Source: an uncultured Lachnospiraceae bacterium
GTDB lineage: Bacteria; Bacillota; Clostridia; Lachnospirales; Lachnospiraceae
Reading direction: 5' to 3'
Length of the DNA: 25,884 nt
NCBI GenBank assembly: GCA_937891165.1
Contig: CALAEX010000251.1
Span: 1-25,884, forward strand
Shown here: piece by piece, positions 8,229-17,602 of the stretch
Layout of the letters: every line of letters starts with the position of its first letter
Numbering within the stretch: the first letter of the stretch is position 1
Notes under the pieces: model-generated
What the model was told of the DNA's origin: nothing
Databases searched by the model: none
Seen by the model: the letters and a program-made list of their open reading frames with translations, nothing else
Program-made: the position numbers and the translations under genes

Positions 8229-9941
8229 CTAAAAAGTATATTTTTTCACCTGTTCATTCAATTTTTCTGAATGCAATGTATTTTTCTGTGAAGTAGTTTT
8301 CAAATCTTCTAAACTTACTGCTACCTTATTCGTGGAACGAGCCAATTCATTTGCACTTTCCGCAGTGACCGCAACTACAGAAGTAATACTTTGTACTTCT
8401 ACATTGATATCCGATATATTTTTTGAAATCTGTGTACTTTGGTCTCCTATTTCCGCCATTTGCACAAATATCGTATCTGTCGTTGTCCCATATTCTTCTC
8501 CAAGATTTGCAAAGGCATCATAATCTTTCACTACATCTTCGGAAACAAAACGAATCATTTCTTCTGAAGCTGTTGTTAACGCTCCTACTGCAAATAAAAC
8601 TTCACTATTAATTTCATTAATTTGGGATACGGCTTTATCAATTTCATGACTCAATGTACCTACTTTTGTTGCAACAACCGCAAACCCTGCTCCCATAGTA
8701 CCAGCTCTAGCTGCTTCAATTTGAGCATTCAAACTAAGCATTTTGGTCTGATTTGCAATCTTTCCAATTTCCTCTGCAATCTGTTTTATCTGCTCAATTT
8801 TTTGTGCATCCTTGCTCGTTTTCCTCATTTTTTCTTCTAATACAAGAATAGAATCCAAAGAATTCTTACGATTTTCTTTTGCTATAATGGAAGTTGCCTG
8901 AGCGTTTTCATTTGCCTGTTGTACCATCCTGCGAATTTCATTTACATTCTTAGCAAAATCCGCAATATGGTCTGCACTTTCAGATAAATTTTGTGATAAC
9001 AACTTGCTAGACTCCGAACTCTTTTCCATATTTTCACTAATTTCTTCTATTTCTACATTCATAGATAACATCACTTGAGTATTCTCACTCACTGTTGCAT
9101 TTAATTCTTCTCCTGTAACTAAAATTTCTTCGGTAGATTGTGCTACGTTCTTAACAAGAGAACGAATTTGTCGAATAAATTCATTCATATTTTCGGCAAT
9201 CACTTCTAATTCATCACCAGTAGAAATATCAATCTCTTTTGTCAAATCACCAGAACCGCCTGCAAGTTCTTTTACTTTATCATCTAACTTCTTCATACTT
9301 CTCTTAAACTTAAAAATAATTAGTCGAAGAATAAATAAACTTCCTACATAAGTACTAACACAGATAATTAAAACTAAATTACGCAATTCTAACATCTGTT
9401 GTGCAATCCAATTAGCACTAATATCAACACCAACAGCACCAACTACTGTAGTCCCATCAAATACTGGACTATAAGCAGACACATGAGTTCCCCACTCATC
9501 TGTAAATGCTTCTTCATCTGCCATTGTCAACTTATCTGAAAAAGTTAAACCCAAAGCTTCTGTAAATTCACATTCATCTCCAATTGCTGCGGGTTCTTCT
9601 AGGTCAGAATCTACTACAAACTCAAACGATTCTTCTCCTACTTGACGTAATGTATAAATATACTCTACATCTGCATTATCTCGGAAAAAAGCTAATTGCT
9701 CCATAATAATAGCATATTCTTTTGTTGATTCTTCGCCCATCTCAAGTTCTTTTAAAATATCTCCACTGACATTTGCGGCTGCACATTGTGCTATATTTTT
9801 TGCATTATTTTGAATCTGTGTAAATAAACTCGTTTCCGAACGACTATAAATGAAAAAACCTAACAACCCATTTCCTAAAAGCAAGAGTATAGCAAGCCAT
9901 AAAAATAATTGAGTAAACATACCTATTTTTCGTACTTTCAT
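8229..9941 (-). CDS. Methyl-accepting chemotaxis-like transducer, single Cache-type sensor
   Basis: This 570-residue membrane receptor has TM1 (about 10-32), an extracytoplasmic sensor (33-186) with the Cache-like stretch AYSPVFDGTTVVGAVGVDIS, TM2 (189-210), HAMP (about 211-263) and a long cytoplasmic coiled coil with the MCP signalling tip (about 380-435). The tip reads QTKMLSLNAQIEAARAG-TMGAGFAVVATKVGTLS. It keeps IEAARAG but differs from the usual AGE.GRGFAVVA.EVR.LA at residues 415, 418, 426 and 428. No cheW or pentapeptide tether is visible. The start follows AGGGGGA. It is monocistronic with its own terminator. It may still signal to CheA, or it may be a divergent receptor with another partner; the ligand is unknown. 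Confidence 0.88.
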   Translation of the reverse strand: MKVRKIGMFTQLFLWLAILLLLGNGLLGFFIYSRSETSLFTQIQNNAKNIAQCAAANVSGDILKELEMGEESTKEYAIIMEQLAFFRDNADVEYIYTLRQVGEESFEFVVDSDLEEPAAIGDECEFTEALGLTFSDKLTMADEEAFTDEWGTHVSAYSPVFDGTTVVGAVGVDISANWIAQQMLELRNLVLIICVSTYVGSLFILRLIIFKFKRSMKKLDDKVKELAGGSGDLTKEIDISTGDELEVIAENMNEFIRQIRSLVKNVAQSTEEILVTGEELNATVSENTQVMLSMNVEIEEISENMEKSSESSKLLSQNLSESADHIADFAKNVNEIRRMVQQANENAQATSIIAKENRKNSLDSILVLEEKMRKTSKDAQKIEQIKQIAEEIGKIANQTKMLSLNAQIEAARAGTMGAGFAVVATKVGTLSHEIDKAVSQINEINSEVLFAVGALTTASEEMIRFVSEDVVKDYDAFANLGEEYGTTTDTIFVQMAEIGDQSTQISKNISDINVEVQSITSVVAVTAESANELARSTNKVAVSLEDLKTTSQKNTLHSEKLNEQVKKYTF

Positions 9942-9990
9942 ATAAAATCCCCCTTCATATTTAGGATTGAGCTTTTTAACTACTCAAAAT

Positions 9991-10058
9991 AAAAGGGGCA
10001 ATCTCAAAATAAGACTAATATAAGCAAAGCTTTTATCTATTTTTCGATTGCCCCTTTT
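9991..10058 (-). terminator. Terminator of the amylase gene, with a long loop
   Basis: A 13-bp perfect stem, AAAAGGGGCAATC (9991-10003) with GATTGCCCCTTTT (10046-10058), encloses about 42 nt that contain a second small AGCAAAGCT palindrome. It abuts the amylase stop codon and ends in a TTTTATTTT run on the minus strand. It also separates the amylase from the chemoreceptor promoter region. Confidence 0.75.
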
Positions 10059-12071
10059 TTACTTCTTATTATCTTTATAATTTTTTAGAACAAAGGAAGA
10101 AAAAGATGGCATCGTCAATGTCACTTTTCCATCAACCACCTGATAAAACCTAGCCTCTGGTCTCATATATTCTGGTGTGGTCAACATAGCACTTACCATA
10201 AACATAGTACTTACGCCAAGTTCTTCTACAGAAAATGTAATGGTCTTTTCCATATCATTATTATTGATAGCCACAAAGAATTGGTCTTTTTTATCAAAAC
10301 GACCAAAACTAAGTACACCATGTTCACAATGAAGTACAATAAATGAACCTGTCTTTAATACAGAATACGCCTTATGAATACGAATCAATTCTTTATGCAA
10401 GGCAATTAATTCTTTATCTTCATATCCCCATGGATATGGTCTACGATTATCTGGGTCAGTAAAACCACAAAGACCTGCTTCATCTCCATAATACAAAGTT
10501 GGCGCTCCCGGCCAAAACATTTGAAATACGACTGCCTCTGCAAACACCGCTTTATTGATACCTTGATACGCATCTTCAGGAGAAAGATATTGAATTCTTC
10601 CTACTTTATGATTAGTTCTTGTCAAAAATCTGGAATGGTCATGATTGGATAATTCATTCATCGCACAATATAAAGATGGTATTTGAAATTTTGCCATCGA
10701 ATGCTTCATACAATATAGAAAATGTTCATGATTATTCCAAAAATTACCAATAAATTCATCACTATGCTTTTCCATACCTGTTAAAAACCAAGTAATTGGC
10801 TCCATAAAAGCATCATAATTCATTACGGTATCCCATTCATCCCCTTTTAACCAAGAAGAAGCATTTCCATAATGCTCTGCTAAAATAATAGCATTTGGAT
10901 TTGCTTTTCTTACTGCTTTACGAAAACGCTTCCAAAAACGGTGATTAAACTCTTCTCCATGACCTAAATCTGCTGCTACATCTAATCGCCATCCATCCAC
11001 ATTAAATGGAGGAGATACCCATCTAGCACCTATATTACAAATATATTCACAAAGTTCTTCAGATTCTTCATAATTCAACTTTGGTAGTGTTTCATACCCC
11101 CACCAACCTTCATAAGAATTTCTATCTGCTGCATTTTTAAACTTAAAGAAGTCCCTATATGGACTATTTCCATCTTGATAAGCTCCAGGCTCATATTCTC
11201 CACTCGAAGCATAAAATCCTTCTCTATCCATCCACTTATTAAAAGAACCACAATGATTAAATACACCATCCAGAATTACTTTCATTCCTCGACTATGAAT
11301 TTCTTCCACAAGGTCTGCAAAATAAGCATTACTTGCCTCTAAATTTTCCTTATCGGTTGTCCTTTTAATATAATGTGCAAACTCACTGTCACCAATTTCC
11401 CCATCATTTACAATTACTCCATAATGAGGGTCTACATAGTCATAATCCTGACTATCATATTTATGATTGGATGGAGATACAAATAATGGATTAAAGTAAA
11501 TAACATCTACTCCTAAATCCTGCAAATAGTCTAATTTTTTACGCACTCCTGCTAAATCTCCACCATAAAAACGACCAACATCCAAGTTTGCTACTGGTGT
11601 ATTCCATTCCTTAATCTGTTCTACAGGTGTACCAATATAGGTATATTCTCCTGTTTGAACGTCATTATGTTTGTCCCCATTACAGAAACGGTCAATATAA
11701 ATTTGATACATTACCGCCCCTTTTGCCCATTCTGGAACATAAAAATCTGGCGTTAAACGAAAATAAAATTCTTCTGTCGCTTGCCCTGTTACACCACTAC
11801 GGTCATAATAATAAATATTACCATCTAAGGTAAAAGAAAAATAATACCATTCCTGCCTATTCCCTACAGTAATAGTTCCTTTATAATAATCAAACATATT
11901 TCCAGCTTCTGCTAAACGCATCCGAATACAGCCTCGTTCCATATGAAGTATCGGAGCGGCTGGACAACCGGCAGGCACTCGAAAACGTACGGTTACGTTA
12001 TCCCCTGCTTTTACATCAACCGGATTTCTATATTCTTTTGTTCCATCTGAAAAAAACAAATTCAGGTTCAT
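10059..12071 (-). CDS. GH13 alpha-amylase family enzyme, neopullulanase/cyclomaltodextrinase-like, cytoplasmic
   Basis: This 670-residue glycoside hydrolase cleaves alpha-glucosidic bonds in maltodextrins or similar oligosaccharides. An N-terminal beta domain (1-110), CBM34-like in position, precedes the catalytic barrel (about 113-575) and a C-terminal beta domain. The conserved GH13 regions are present: DGVFNH (268-273), GWRLDVA with nucleophile D364, ILAEH with acid E399, and SNHDHSR with D478. No signal peptide is seen, so it should act on imported sugars inside the cell. The exact specificity (neopullulanase, cyclomaltodextrinase, maltogenic amylase) cannot be decided by eye. The ribosome site before the ATG is weak (ACAGGATTT). 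No transporter or regulator is adjacent, and the gene has its own candidate promoter and terminator. Confidence 0.9.
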   Translation of the reverse strand: MNLNLFFSDGTKEYRNPVDVKAGDNVTVRFRVPAGCPAAPILHMERGCIRMRLAEAGNMFDYYKGTITVGNRQEWYYFSFTLDGNIYYYDRSGVTGQATEEFYFRLTPDFYVPEWAKGAVMYQIYIDRFCNGDKHNDVQTGEYTYIGTPVEQIKEWNTPVANLDVGRFYGGDLAGVRKKLDYLQDLGVDVIYFNPLFVSPSNHKYDSQDYDYVDPHYGVIVNDGEIGDSEFAHYIKRTTDKENLEASNAYFADLVEEIHSRGMKVILDGVFNHCGSFNKWMDREGFYASSGEYEPGAYQDGNSPYRDFFKFKNAADRNSYEGWWGYETLPKLNYEESEELCEYICNIGARWVSPPFNVDGWRLDVAADLGHGEEFNHRFWKRFRKAVRKANPNAIILAEHYGNASSWLKGDEWDTVMNYDAFMEPITWFLTGMEKHSDEFIGNFWNNHEHFLYCMKHSMAKFQIPSLYCAMNELSNHDHSRFLTRTNHKVGRIQYLSPEDAYQGINKAVFAEAVVFQMFWPGAPTLYYGDEAGLCGFTDPDNRRPYPWGYEDKELIALHKELIRIHKAYSVLKTGSFIVLHCEHGVLSFGRFDKKDQFFVAINNNDMEKTITFSVEELGVSTMFMVSAMLTTPEYMRPEARFYQVVDGKVTLTMPSFSSFVLKNYKDNKK

Positions 12072-12121
12072 AAATCCTGTAGTCCTCTCTTGTCCAACTA
12101 ATTTTTATCCTTCTTACAATA

Positions 12122-12151
12122 AAACGGCTGGCAATCGCTTGCCAGCCGTTT
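12122..12151 (-). terminator. Perfect 13-bp palindrome: ftsH terminator or LacI-type operator
   Basis: AAACGGCTGGCAA and TTGCCAGCCGTTT flank a 4-nt centre. On the minus strand it is followed by only TTTTATTG, a modest T-run, so it could end the ftsH transcript about 180 bp after the stop. Its centre GGCAAGCGATTGCC also looks like a LacI/GalR-family operator with a central CG. It lies between the candidate amylase promoter and the amylase start, where a roadblock repressor would work. Confidence 0.5.
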
Positions 12152-12226
12152 CGGAGAAGGTATTTTTGTTACTTATGGGGTGTAGCAAAAACTATATAAT
12201 GTATTGGGGTTTACGGGTATTATTAT

Positions 12227-12255
12227 AATATAGTTTTCAAAATAAGTGTGCACAA
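12227..12255 (-). promoter_or_regulatory. Candidate promoter of the amylase gene
   Basis: On the minus strand TTGTGC (12250-12255) and TATATT (12227-12232) are 17 bp apart, with an overlapping TATAAT at 12222-12227. The leader to the amylase start would be about 150 nt and would include the palindrome at 12122-12151. The remainder of this 260-bp intergenic stretch is A/T-rich with no gene. Confidence 0.5.
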
Positions 12256-12331
12256 ATTTTCATAAATTTCTCACTTTTTTTTGTTTATATTCACAAAAAC
12301 TTTGGAAACTATTCATAAACCCATGGTGATT

Positions 12332-14146
12332 TTAAACAAAAAGTGATTCGAACTCCTCTTTGGTAATTCTTTCTTTCTCCAGGAGAAGCTCTGCACAAGA
12401 TTCTAAAATACCTTTGTGTTCTTCCAATAATTGTTTTGCCTTACCATAACAATCGTCAATAATCGCACGAACTTCCTCGTCAATGCTGTTTGCCACTGCA
12501 TCACTATAACTTCTAGTATGAGCTAAATCTCTACCAATAAATACTTCATCATCATTATGTTCACAATTTACAAGACCAATTCTATCTGAAAATCCGTATT
12601 TTGTGACCATATTTCTAGCTGTTTGGGTAGCATGTTTAATATCTTGCGAAGCTCCTGTTGTAATATCATCAAAAATCATTTCTTCTGCAATTCGTCCACC
12701 TAAACTAACCATAATATCTTGTAACATTTTTCCTTTTGTCATAAACATTTCATCTCGCTCTGGCAGAGGCATCGTATAACCCGCTGCACTTGCACCTGTT
12801 GGAATAATGGATACCGTATATACTGGTCCAACATCCGGTAACACATGAAATAAAATGGCATGACCCGCTTCATGATATGCTGTAATTTTACGTTCCTTTT
12901 CCGTTACAACACGGCTCTTCTTTTCCATACCAATACCAACTTTAATTAAGGAACGCTTAATATCTTCTTCTACAATATATCCACGGTCTTCTTTTGCCGC
13001 ACTCAATGCTGCTTCATTTAGTAAATTCTCCAAGTCTGCTCCTGTAAATCCTGCGGTTGTTTGAGCTACTTGCTTCAAATCCACATCTTCTCCTAATGGC
13101 TTGCCTTTTGCATGAACCGCTAAAATTTCTTCTCTGCCCTTTACATCCGGACGATTGACATAAATCTTTCTATCAAAACGACCTGGACGAAGAATCGCAG
13201 GGTCTAAAATATCCACACGATTTGTTGCTGCCATTACAATAATGCCCTCATTAACACCAAACCCGTCCATTTCTACTAACATCTGGTTTAATGTCTGTTC
13301 TCTTTCGTCATGACCACCACCCATGCCAGTACCACGACGTCTTGCTACAGCATCAATCTCATCAATAAAAACAATACAAGGTGCATTTCTTTTAGCATCT
13401 GCAAATAAATCACGCACACGAGAAGCACCAACACCTACAAACATTTCTACGAAATCAGAACCAGAAATAGAAAAGAATGGTACTCCTGCTTCTCCTGCTA
13501 CTGCTTTTGCTAATAATGTTTTACCAGTTCCCGGAGGACCTACTAAAATAACACCTTTTGGAATCTTTGCTCCTACTTGGGTATATTTCGTTGGATTTTT
13601 TAAGAAATCTACAATTTCTTGTAATTCTTCTTTTTCTTCTGCAACACCAGCTACTTCTTTAAATGTTGTTCCTTTACCATCATTATTTAATGTCATCTTT
13701 GCACGGCTCTTTCCAAAATTCATCATCTTAGAATTATTTCCACCGCTTGCTTGACCTGCCATCATATTAAACATAAAAAACATGACAATAAAAATTAAAA
13801 CATACGGAAGTACACTTGTTAAAAACCAATTTGGCTTAGAAATATCTTGTACATTTGGACTAATTCCATATTCCATTGCTTCTTCCCATGCCGTCTCTGT
13901 ATTGACTACATTAAAACTTCGTATACTTTCATCTTTTAACTTAATACTAATTTTTCCTGTCGGTGCCTCTTCATTTTGATAAATTACTACTTCTGTTATA
14001 TTACCATTTGCTAAATCTTCACGATAATTTTGATAACTATAATTTCCCATACTACCTTCCATAAAAGTGGAAATCCATAGTACTGCGATTACAGCAATTA
14101 ACATTAAAATAAAGAAGCCATGTTGTCCTTTAAATGTCTTGCCCAA
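12332..14146 (-). CDS. ftsH: ATP-dependent membrane zinc metalloprotease FtsH
   Basis: This is the membrane-anchored AAA+ protease that degrades misfolded membrane proteins and regulatory proteins. Residue numbers here count from the upstream TTG at 14161. TM1 is about 15-33 and TM2 about 116-135, with a small extracytoplasmic domain between. The AAA domain has Walker A GPPGTGKT (208-215), Walker B IVFIDEID (263-270) and the second region of homology through RPGRFDR. The zinc site is HEAGH (430-434) with D507 as third ligand. I place the start at the TTG at 14146 because GGGAGG lies seven bases upstream; the TTG at 14161 overlaps that site. That gives 604 residues, normal for FtsH. It follows hpt as in other Firmicutes, with a 25-bp gap. 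Confidence 0.95.
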   Translation of the reverse strand: MGKTFKGQHGFFILMLIAVIAVLWISTFMEGSMGNYSYQNYREDLANGNITEVVIYQNEEAPTGKISIKLKDESIRSFNVVNTETAWEEAMEYGISPNVQDISKPNWFLTSVLPYVLIFIVMFFMFNMMAGQASGGNNSKMMNFGKSRAKMTLNNDGKGTTFKEVAGVAEEKEELQEIVDFLKNPTKYTQVGAKIPKGVILVGPPGTGKTLLAKAVAGEAGVPFFSISGSDFVEMFVGVGASRVRDLFADAKRNAPCIVFIDEIDAVARRRGTGMGGGHDEREQTLNQMLVEMDGFGVNEGIIVMAATNRVDILDPAILRPGRFDRKIYVNRPDVKGREEILAVHAKGKPLGEDVDLKQVAQTTAGFTGADLENLLNEAALSAAKEDRGYIVEEDIKRSLIKVGIGMEKKSRVVTEKERKITAYHEAGHAILFHVLPDVGPVYTVSIIPTGASAAGYTMPLPERDEMFMTKGKMLQDIMVSLGGRIAEEMIFDDITTGASQDIKHATQTARNMVTKYGFSDRIGLVNCEHNDDEVFIGRDLAHTRSYSDAVANSIDEEVRAIIDDCYGKAKQLLEEHKGILESCAELLLEKERITKEEFESLFV

Positions 14147-14171
14147 TTTTTTTCCTCCCAAAAATTTATTA

Positions 14172-14690
14172 TTATTCTATTACTCCAATATATGGAAGAT
14201 TACGATATTTCTGTGCAAAATCAAGCCCATAACCAACTACAAATAAATCTGGAATTTGCATTCCAATATAATCTACATCTACAGATACTACTCTGCGGTC
14301 TGGCTTATCTAATAATGTACAAAGTTTTAAACTTTTTGGATTCTTTTCTTTTAATAAAGAAAGAATACAAGAAAGTGTTTTGCCTGAATCGATAATATCT
14401 TCTATTACTAAAATATTTCTACCCTCAATCGAATCTGTTAATTCTCTCATAATATCAACAGAACCACAACTTTCCATTTGGTCACGATAACTAGATGCTG
14501 TCATAAAATCAATGGTAACTGGTATAGTAAGATACTTTGCTAATTCACAAGTAAAGAAAACACTACCTCTTAAAATACATATCAAATGTAATTCTTCTCC
14601 TTCATATTCTTTACTAATTTGTTCCGCCATTTCTTTAATACGATTTTCCAAATCTTCTTGAGAAATAAGTACTTTAATATTATCCTTCAT
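14172..14690 (-). CDS. hpt: Hypoxanthine (guanine) phosphoribosyltransferase
   Basis: This purine-salvage enzyme converts hypoxanthine or guanine plus PRPP to IMP or GMP. It has 172 residues, typical length. The PRPP loop VIEDIIDSGKT (95-105), the FMTASSY flexible-loop region (62-68) and the C-terminal VVGYGLDFAQKYRNLPYIG are all present. I use the ATG at 14690, which has GGAGG eight bases upstream; an ATG at 14705 lies on that ribosome site. With this start the gene overlaps the end of tilS by 11 bp, so the two are translationally coupled. The pair tilS-hpt followed by ftsH is conserved in Firmicutes. Confidence 0.95.
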   Translation of the reverse strand: MKDNIKVLISQEDLENRIKEMAEQISKEYEGEELHLICILRGSVFFTCELAKYLTIPVTIDFMTASSYRDQMESCGSVDIMRELTDSIEGRNILVIEDIIDSGKTLSCILSLLKEKNPKSLKLCTLLDKPDRRVVSVDVDYIGMQIPDLFVVGYGLDFAQKYRNLPYIGVIE

Positions 14691-16089
14691 GTCCATTTCC
14701 TCCATCTATTGTTGCCACAAGAATACGTTTTGTTTCTTTTGTTACACGATATGCTTCACTATTTCGGACACCAGGAATCCAAATGACTCGATTTCCTTCT
14801 GCCAAAATCCAGTAAGCCATACGTTCTTCTTTTGGAATTTTCGCATTAGATAAGACATCTAATGCTCTCTTTTTCCTTCCATCTGTATATAAAACAATGG
14901 TATCTTCCTTCTCTGGCGTTTTTAAGACAATACTTTTATCTATTTTATCATAATCAAACCATTTCGTATAGGTGCAATTTGGAATTCTGTCTATTTTTTC
15001 TGAAAAATTGTCATCTTTTTTTTCAACTTCATAAAGAAAAAGCGATAACTTATGTCCTCCCTTTGGTAATGCTATTTCAAAAGGAAAAGCTGTAATTTCT
15101 TGATAATAATAAGATTCTTCTTCTTTACAACCTATAAAAAGTTCTTCATAATTCCGTTTTGCAATCCTTCCTTGTGGTAAATGAATTTGTTTTCCTGTCT
15201 GTTTCTTCATCAATTCCATACATTGTTTTACATAAACGGAGCTAATATCTTTTTTCTGTCCCATTACTTTGCACAAAGCTTGATATACTACCCTCTCTGC
15301 AAGTAGAGAATCTGCTTCTAAAAGTTCTGGAATCGAAAGTATCACACCATTCTTCTCTTTTACTGTCTGCTGATAAAGTTTTTTTGTCTGAGATTCTAAA
15401 TACAGTTCTACATGCTGCAAATACTCCGCTGTCTCTACCATATGTTCTATTACCTTTGGCTGAATATCTTTTGCTGCTGGTATCACTCGCCCACGAATTA
15501 TATTTCTGGTATATTCTTCCTCAAAATTAGTAGAGTCTATACAATATGTTTGATTTTTTTCATATAAATATTGTTCAATTTCCTCTCTTGTTATACAAAG
15601 TAATGGACGAATAATTACCCCATTTTTTGCAGACATTCCAGAAAGACCTTTGAGACGGCTTCCCCGAAACAATTGGAATAATACCGTCTCTGCTTGGTCA
15701 TTTTTATGATGAGCAACCGCAATTTTATTACAATGATATTCTTTTGCAAGCTTAGAAAAAGTCTCATACCTAGCATTCCTACCTGCTTCTTCTAATGTCC
15801 ATCCATTGCTCTTTGCTAATTCTTTCACTTCTACAGATACAACAACTAACTCCAATCCATGTCTTTGACAAAGCTCTTTACAAAAAGACTCGTCTTTTTT
15901 TGCATCCTCTCCCCGCAAATTGTGATTGATATGGACAGGTACTAAAGTCAATTCCCACTCCATTGCTAGTTCTAACAAAACTAGAAAAAGGCAGGAAGAA
16001 TCTGCTCCTCCTGAGAGTCCAAGCAAAATTCGGTCTCCCTGATGAAGCAACTCTTTCCGCCTACAAAATGCTTTTATCTTGTCTATCAT
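14680..16089 (-). CDS. tilS: tRNA(Ile)-lysidine synthase
   Basis: TilS adds lysine to C34 of the tRNA-Ile with a CAT anticodon so that it reads AUA. This 469-residue protein has the PP-loop ATPase signature SGGADSS at 26-32 in the N-terminal domain, a middle helical domain (about 215-330) and a C-terminal domain resembling TilS_C (KIPKEERMAYWILAEGNRVIWIPGVR). The ATG has AAAGGA at good spacing. It overlaps hpt at its 3' end. The gene lies 82 bp after spoIIE. The tRNA-Ile in this window has a GAT anticodon and is therefore not its substrate. Confidence 0.94.
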   Translation of the reverse strand: MIDKIKAFCRRKELLHQGDRILLGLSGGADSSCLFLVLLELAMEWELTLVPVHINHNLRGEDAKKDESFCKELCQRHGLELVVVSVEVKELAKSNGWTLEEAGRNARYETFSKLAKEYHCNKIAVAHHKNDQAETVLFQLFRGSRLKGLSGMSAKNGVIIRPLLCITREEIEQYLYEKNQTYCIDSTNFEEEYTRNIIRGRVIPAAKDIQPKVIEHMVETAEYLQHVELYLESQTKKLYQQTVKEKNGVILSIPELLEADSLLAERVVYQALCKVMGQKKDISSVYVKQCMELMKKQTGKQIHLPQGRIAKRNYEELFIGCKEEESYYYQEITAFPFEIALPKGGHKLSLFLYEVEKKDDNFSEKIDRIPNCTYTKWFDYDKIDKSIVLKTPEKEDTIVLYTDGRKKRALDVLSNAKIPKEERMAYWILAEGNRVIWIPGVRNSEAYRVTKETKRILVATIDGGNGHEG

Positions 16090-16171
16090 CTTAGCATCCT
16101 TTTCTTATCGTGTTTATCTTATATTCTACCTCTAATTTCTAAAAATAACAAGTAAAATTTACAATAACAAA

Positions 16172-17578
16172 TTATTGCCCTTGTTTTCTTTGTGACACTC
16201 CGCATACAAGAACTGTCATATCATCTTTCGGTTCAAAATTTTGAACAAGTAAGGAAGCATTTAAAATTCTTCCTGCTAAAATTTGTGGACTCTGCTTTGT
16301 TTCCTCTCCTATTACTTTTTGTAAAAAGTCAATACGTTCTTCTGGAGGAATCATATCTAACACTCCATCACTCATCATAATGATACAATCTCCATCATAT
16401 AACTTCTTTACTAAAAAGTCATAATCCACTTTTTGTACCATGCCAATTGGAAGTGTCTTTGCTTCTACACATTCCATCCACTTTCCACGACGAATAAACG
16501 TAGCCGCCCCACCAATCTTAATAAATTCACAAGTACCACTATATAAATTCACTCTGCTAATATCTAACGTAGCAAACATTTTCTGTTCTGCTCGGAGGGC
16601 TAATACCGAATTGATTAAACGAATTGCTGTTTCCTCTTTAAAGCCAGCGGATAGCATTCTCTCTAACAATCTTAAAATTGCTTCACTTTCTTTTGCCGCC
16701 TCTTCACCACTTCCCATACCATCCGATAAAATCATTGCCATTTCTCCTTCTTCCTCATAAAAAAAAGAAAAAGAATCTCCTGATACTTCCTGTTCTTGTT
16801 TTACCGAATGTGCAACTCCCGTAGTAACACAATAAGCAGGAGCTTCTTGAAACAACAATATTTTTTCTTCTTCGGAAAGATATCGCTTCCATTGTCCATA
16901 TTCTGTGACAGGAAATCCTAGCTTCTCTCCTAATAATCGCTCCAACATACGAATGGATATTTTTCGTTTTACTCCGTCACAACGAACTTTCATCCGAAGT
17001 TCTCGACCTTTTCCTGCACGATGACGAGTTTCTATTTCTTTTACACGAATATGATATTTCTTTAACCATAAAGCAATATCCTTTTTTTGCTCTTCAGAAA
17101 GATATCCTTCTGTACAAATTGTCCCTTGTACTTGTTTAAAAAAATGAGCTGTCTCTTCTAATTGCTGAACTAATGCTTCCTTTCCTTCCATCATTTGATT
17201 AAAAGTGGCTCGTTTCATTCGTTCCATAAACATAGCAAGATTGAGTTCTTCTGGCACTTTTTCGCCATAAAAACAATTCTGCCTAAAAAATTCAGGTAAA
17301 TGGTTTAACTCTGCACTTCCTTGCTTTTCCATACTAAAAAGTGCATACCAAAATGCTTCACTCCGCTGTTCACCACCATCCGAAAGACATATTTCTCGTT
17401 TCGGACAGGATTTACAAAGCTTTTCCATGACATAACTAGCGATTTGCTCGCTTTCTCTATATTCCATTCCTTCTCGTTTTGTTATGTAAGAAGAAAATAC
17501 TCTAGCGAGTTCCTGATAAGACTCTGCTGCCCGTTCCACCCATCCTTCTAAATCATAGCTCCAACTTTGTACTTCCAT
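16172..17578 (-). CDS. spoIIE: SpoIIE-like PP2C phosphatase lacking the membrane domain
   Basis: SpoIIE dephosphorylates SpoIIAA to release sigma-F in the forespore. This product has a C-terminal PP2C domain (about 253-460) with metal-binding D286 in LSDGMGSG, D404 in MMSDGVLD and D453 in KDDMTVL. It also has a helical middle region with a cysteine cluster (C55, C58, C64), as in the central region of SpoIIE. It is only 468 residues with no hydrophobic segment, whereas Bacillus SpoIIE is over 800 with ten N-terminal TM helices. The position between divIC and tilS is that of spoIIE. A 21-bp-spacer promoter with 0A-box-like sites lies upstream. The ATG at 17578 follows GGAGG; an in-frame ATG at 17641 lies upstream of the promoter's -10 and is not used here. 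Confidence 0.85.
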   Translation of the reverse strand: MEVQSWSYDLEGWVERAAESYQELARVFSSYITKREGMEYRESEQIASYVMEKLCKSCPKREICLSDGGEQRSEAFWYALFSMEKQGSAELNHLPEFFRQNCFYGEKVPEELNLAMFMERMKRATFNQMMEGKEALVQQLEETAHFFKQVQGTICTEGYLSEEQKKDIALWLKKYHIRVKEIETRHRAGKGRELRMKVRCDGVKRKISIRMLERLLGEKLGFPVTEYGQWKRYLSEEEKILLFQEAPAYCVTTGVAHSVKQEQEVSGDSFSFFYEEEGEMAMILSDGMGSGEEAAKESEAILRLLERMLSAGFKEETAIRLINSVLALRAEQKMFATLDISRVNLYSGTCEFIKIGGAATFIRRGKWMECVEAKTLPIGMVQKVDYDFLVKKLYDGDCIIMMSDGVLDMIPPEERIDFLQKVIGEETKQSPQILAGRILNASLLVQNFEPKDDMTVLVCGVSQRKQGQ

Positions 17579-17602
17579 TTCCCTATCCTCCCTTCTTTGG
17601 AC

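Noticed and set aside
13323..13754. Plus-strand open frame of 143 codons opposite ftsH
   Set aside because: It covers the conserved AAA domain in antisense and has no start signals.
14120..14395. Plus-strand open frame opposite hpt and ftsH start
   Set aside because: Antisense to two conserved genes and no coding features.
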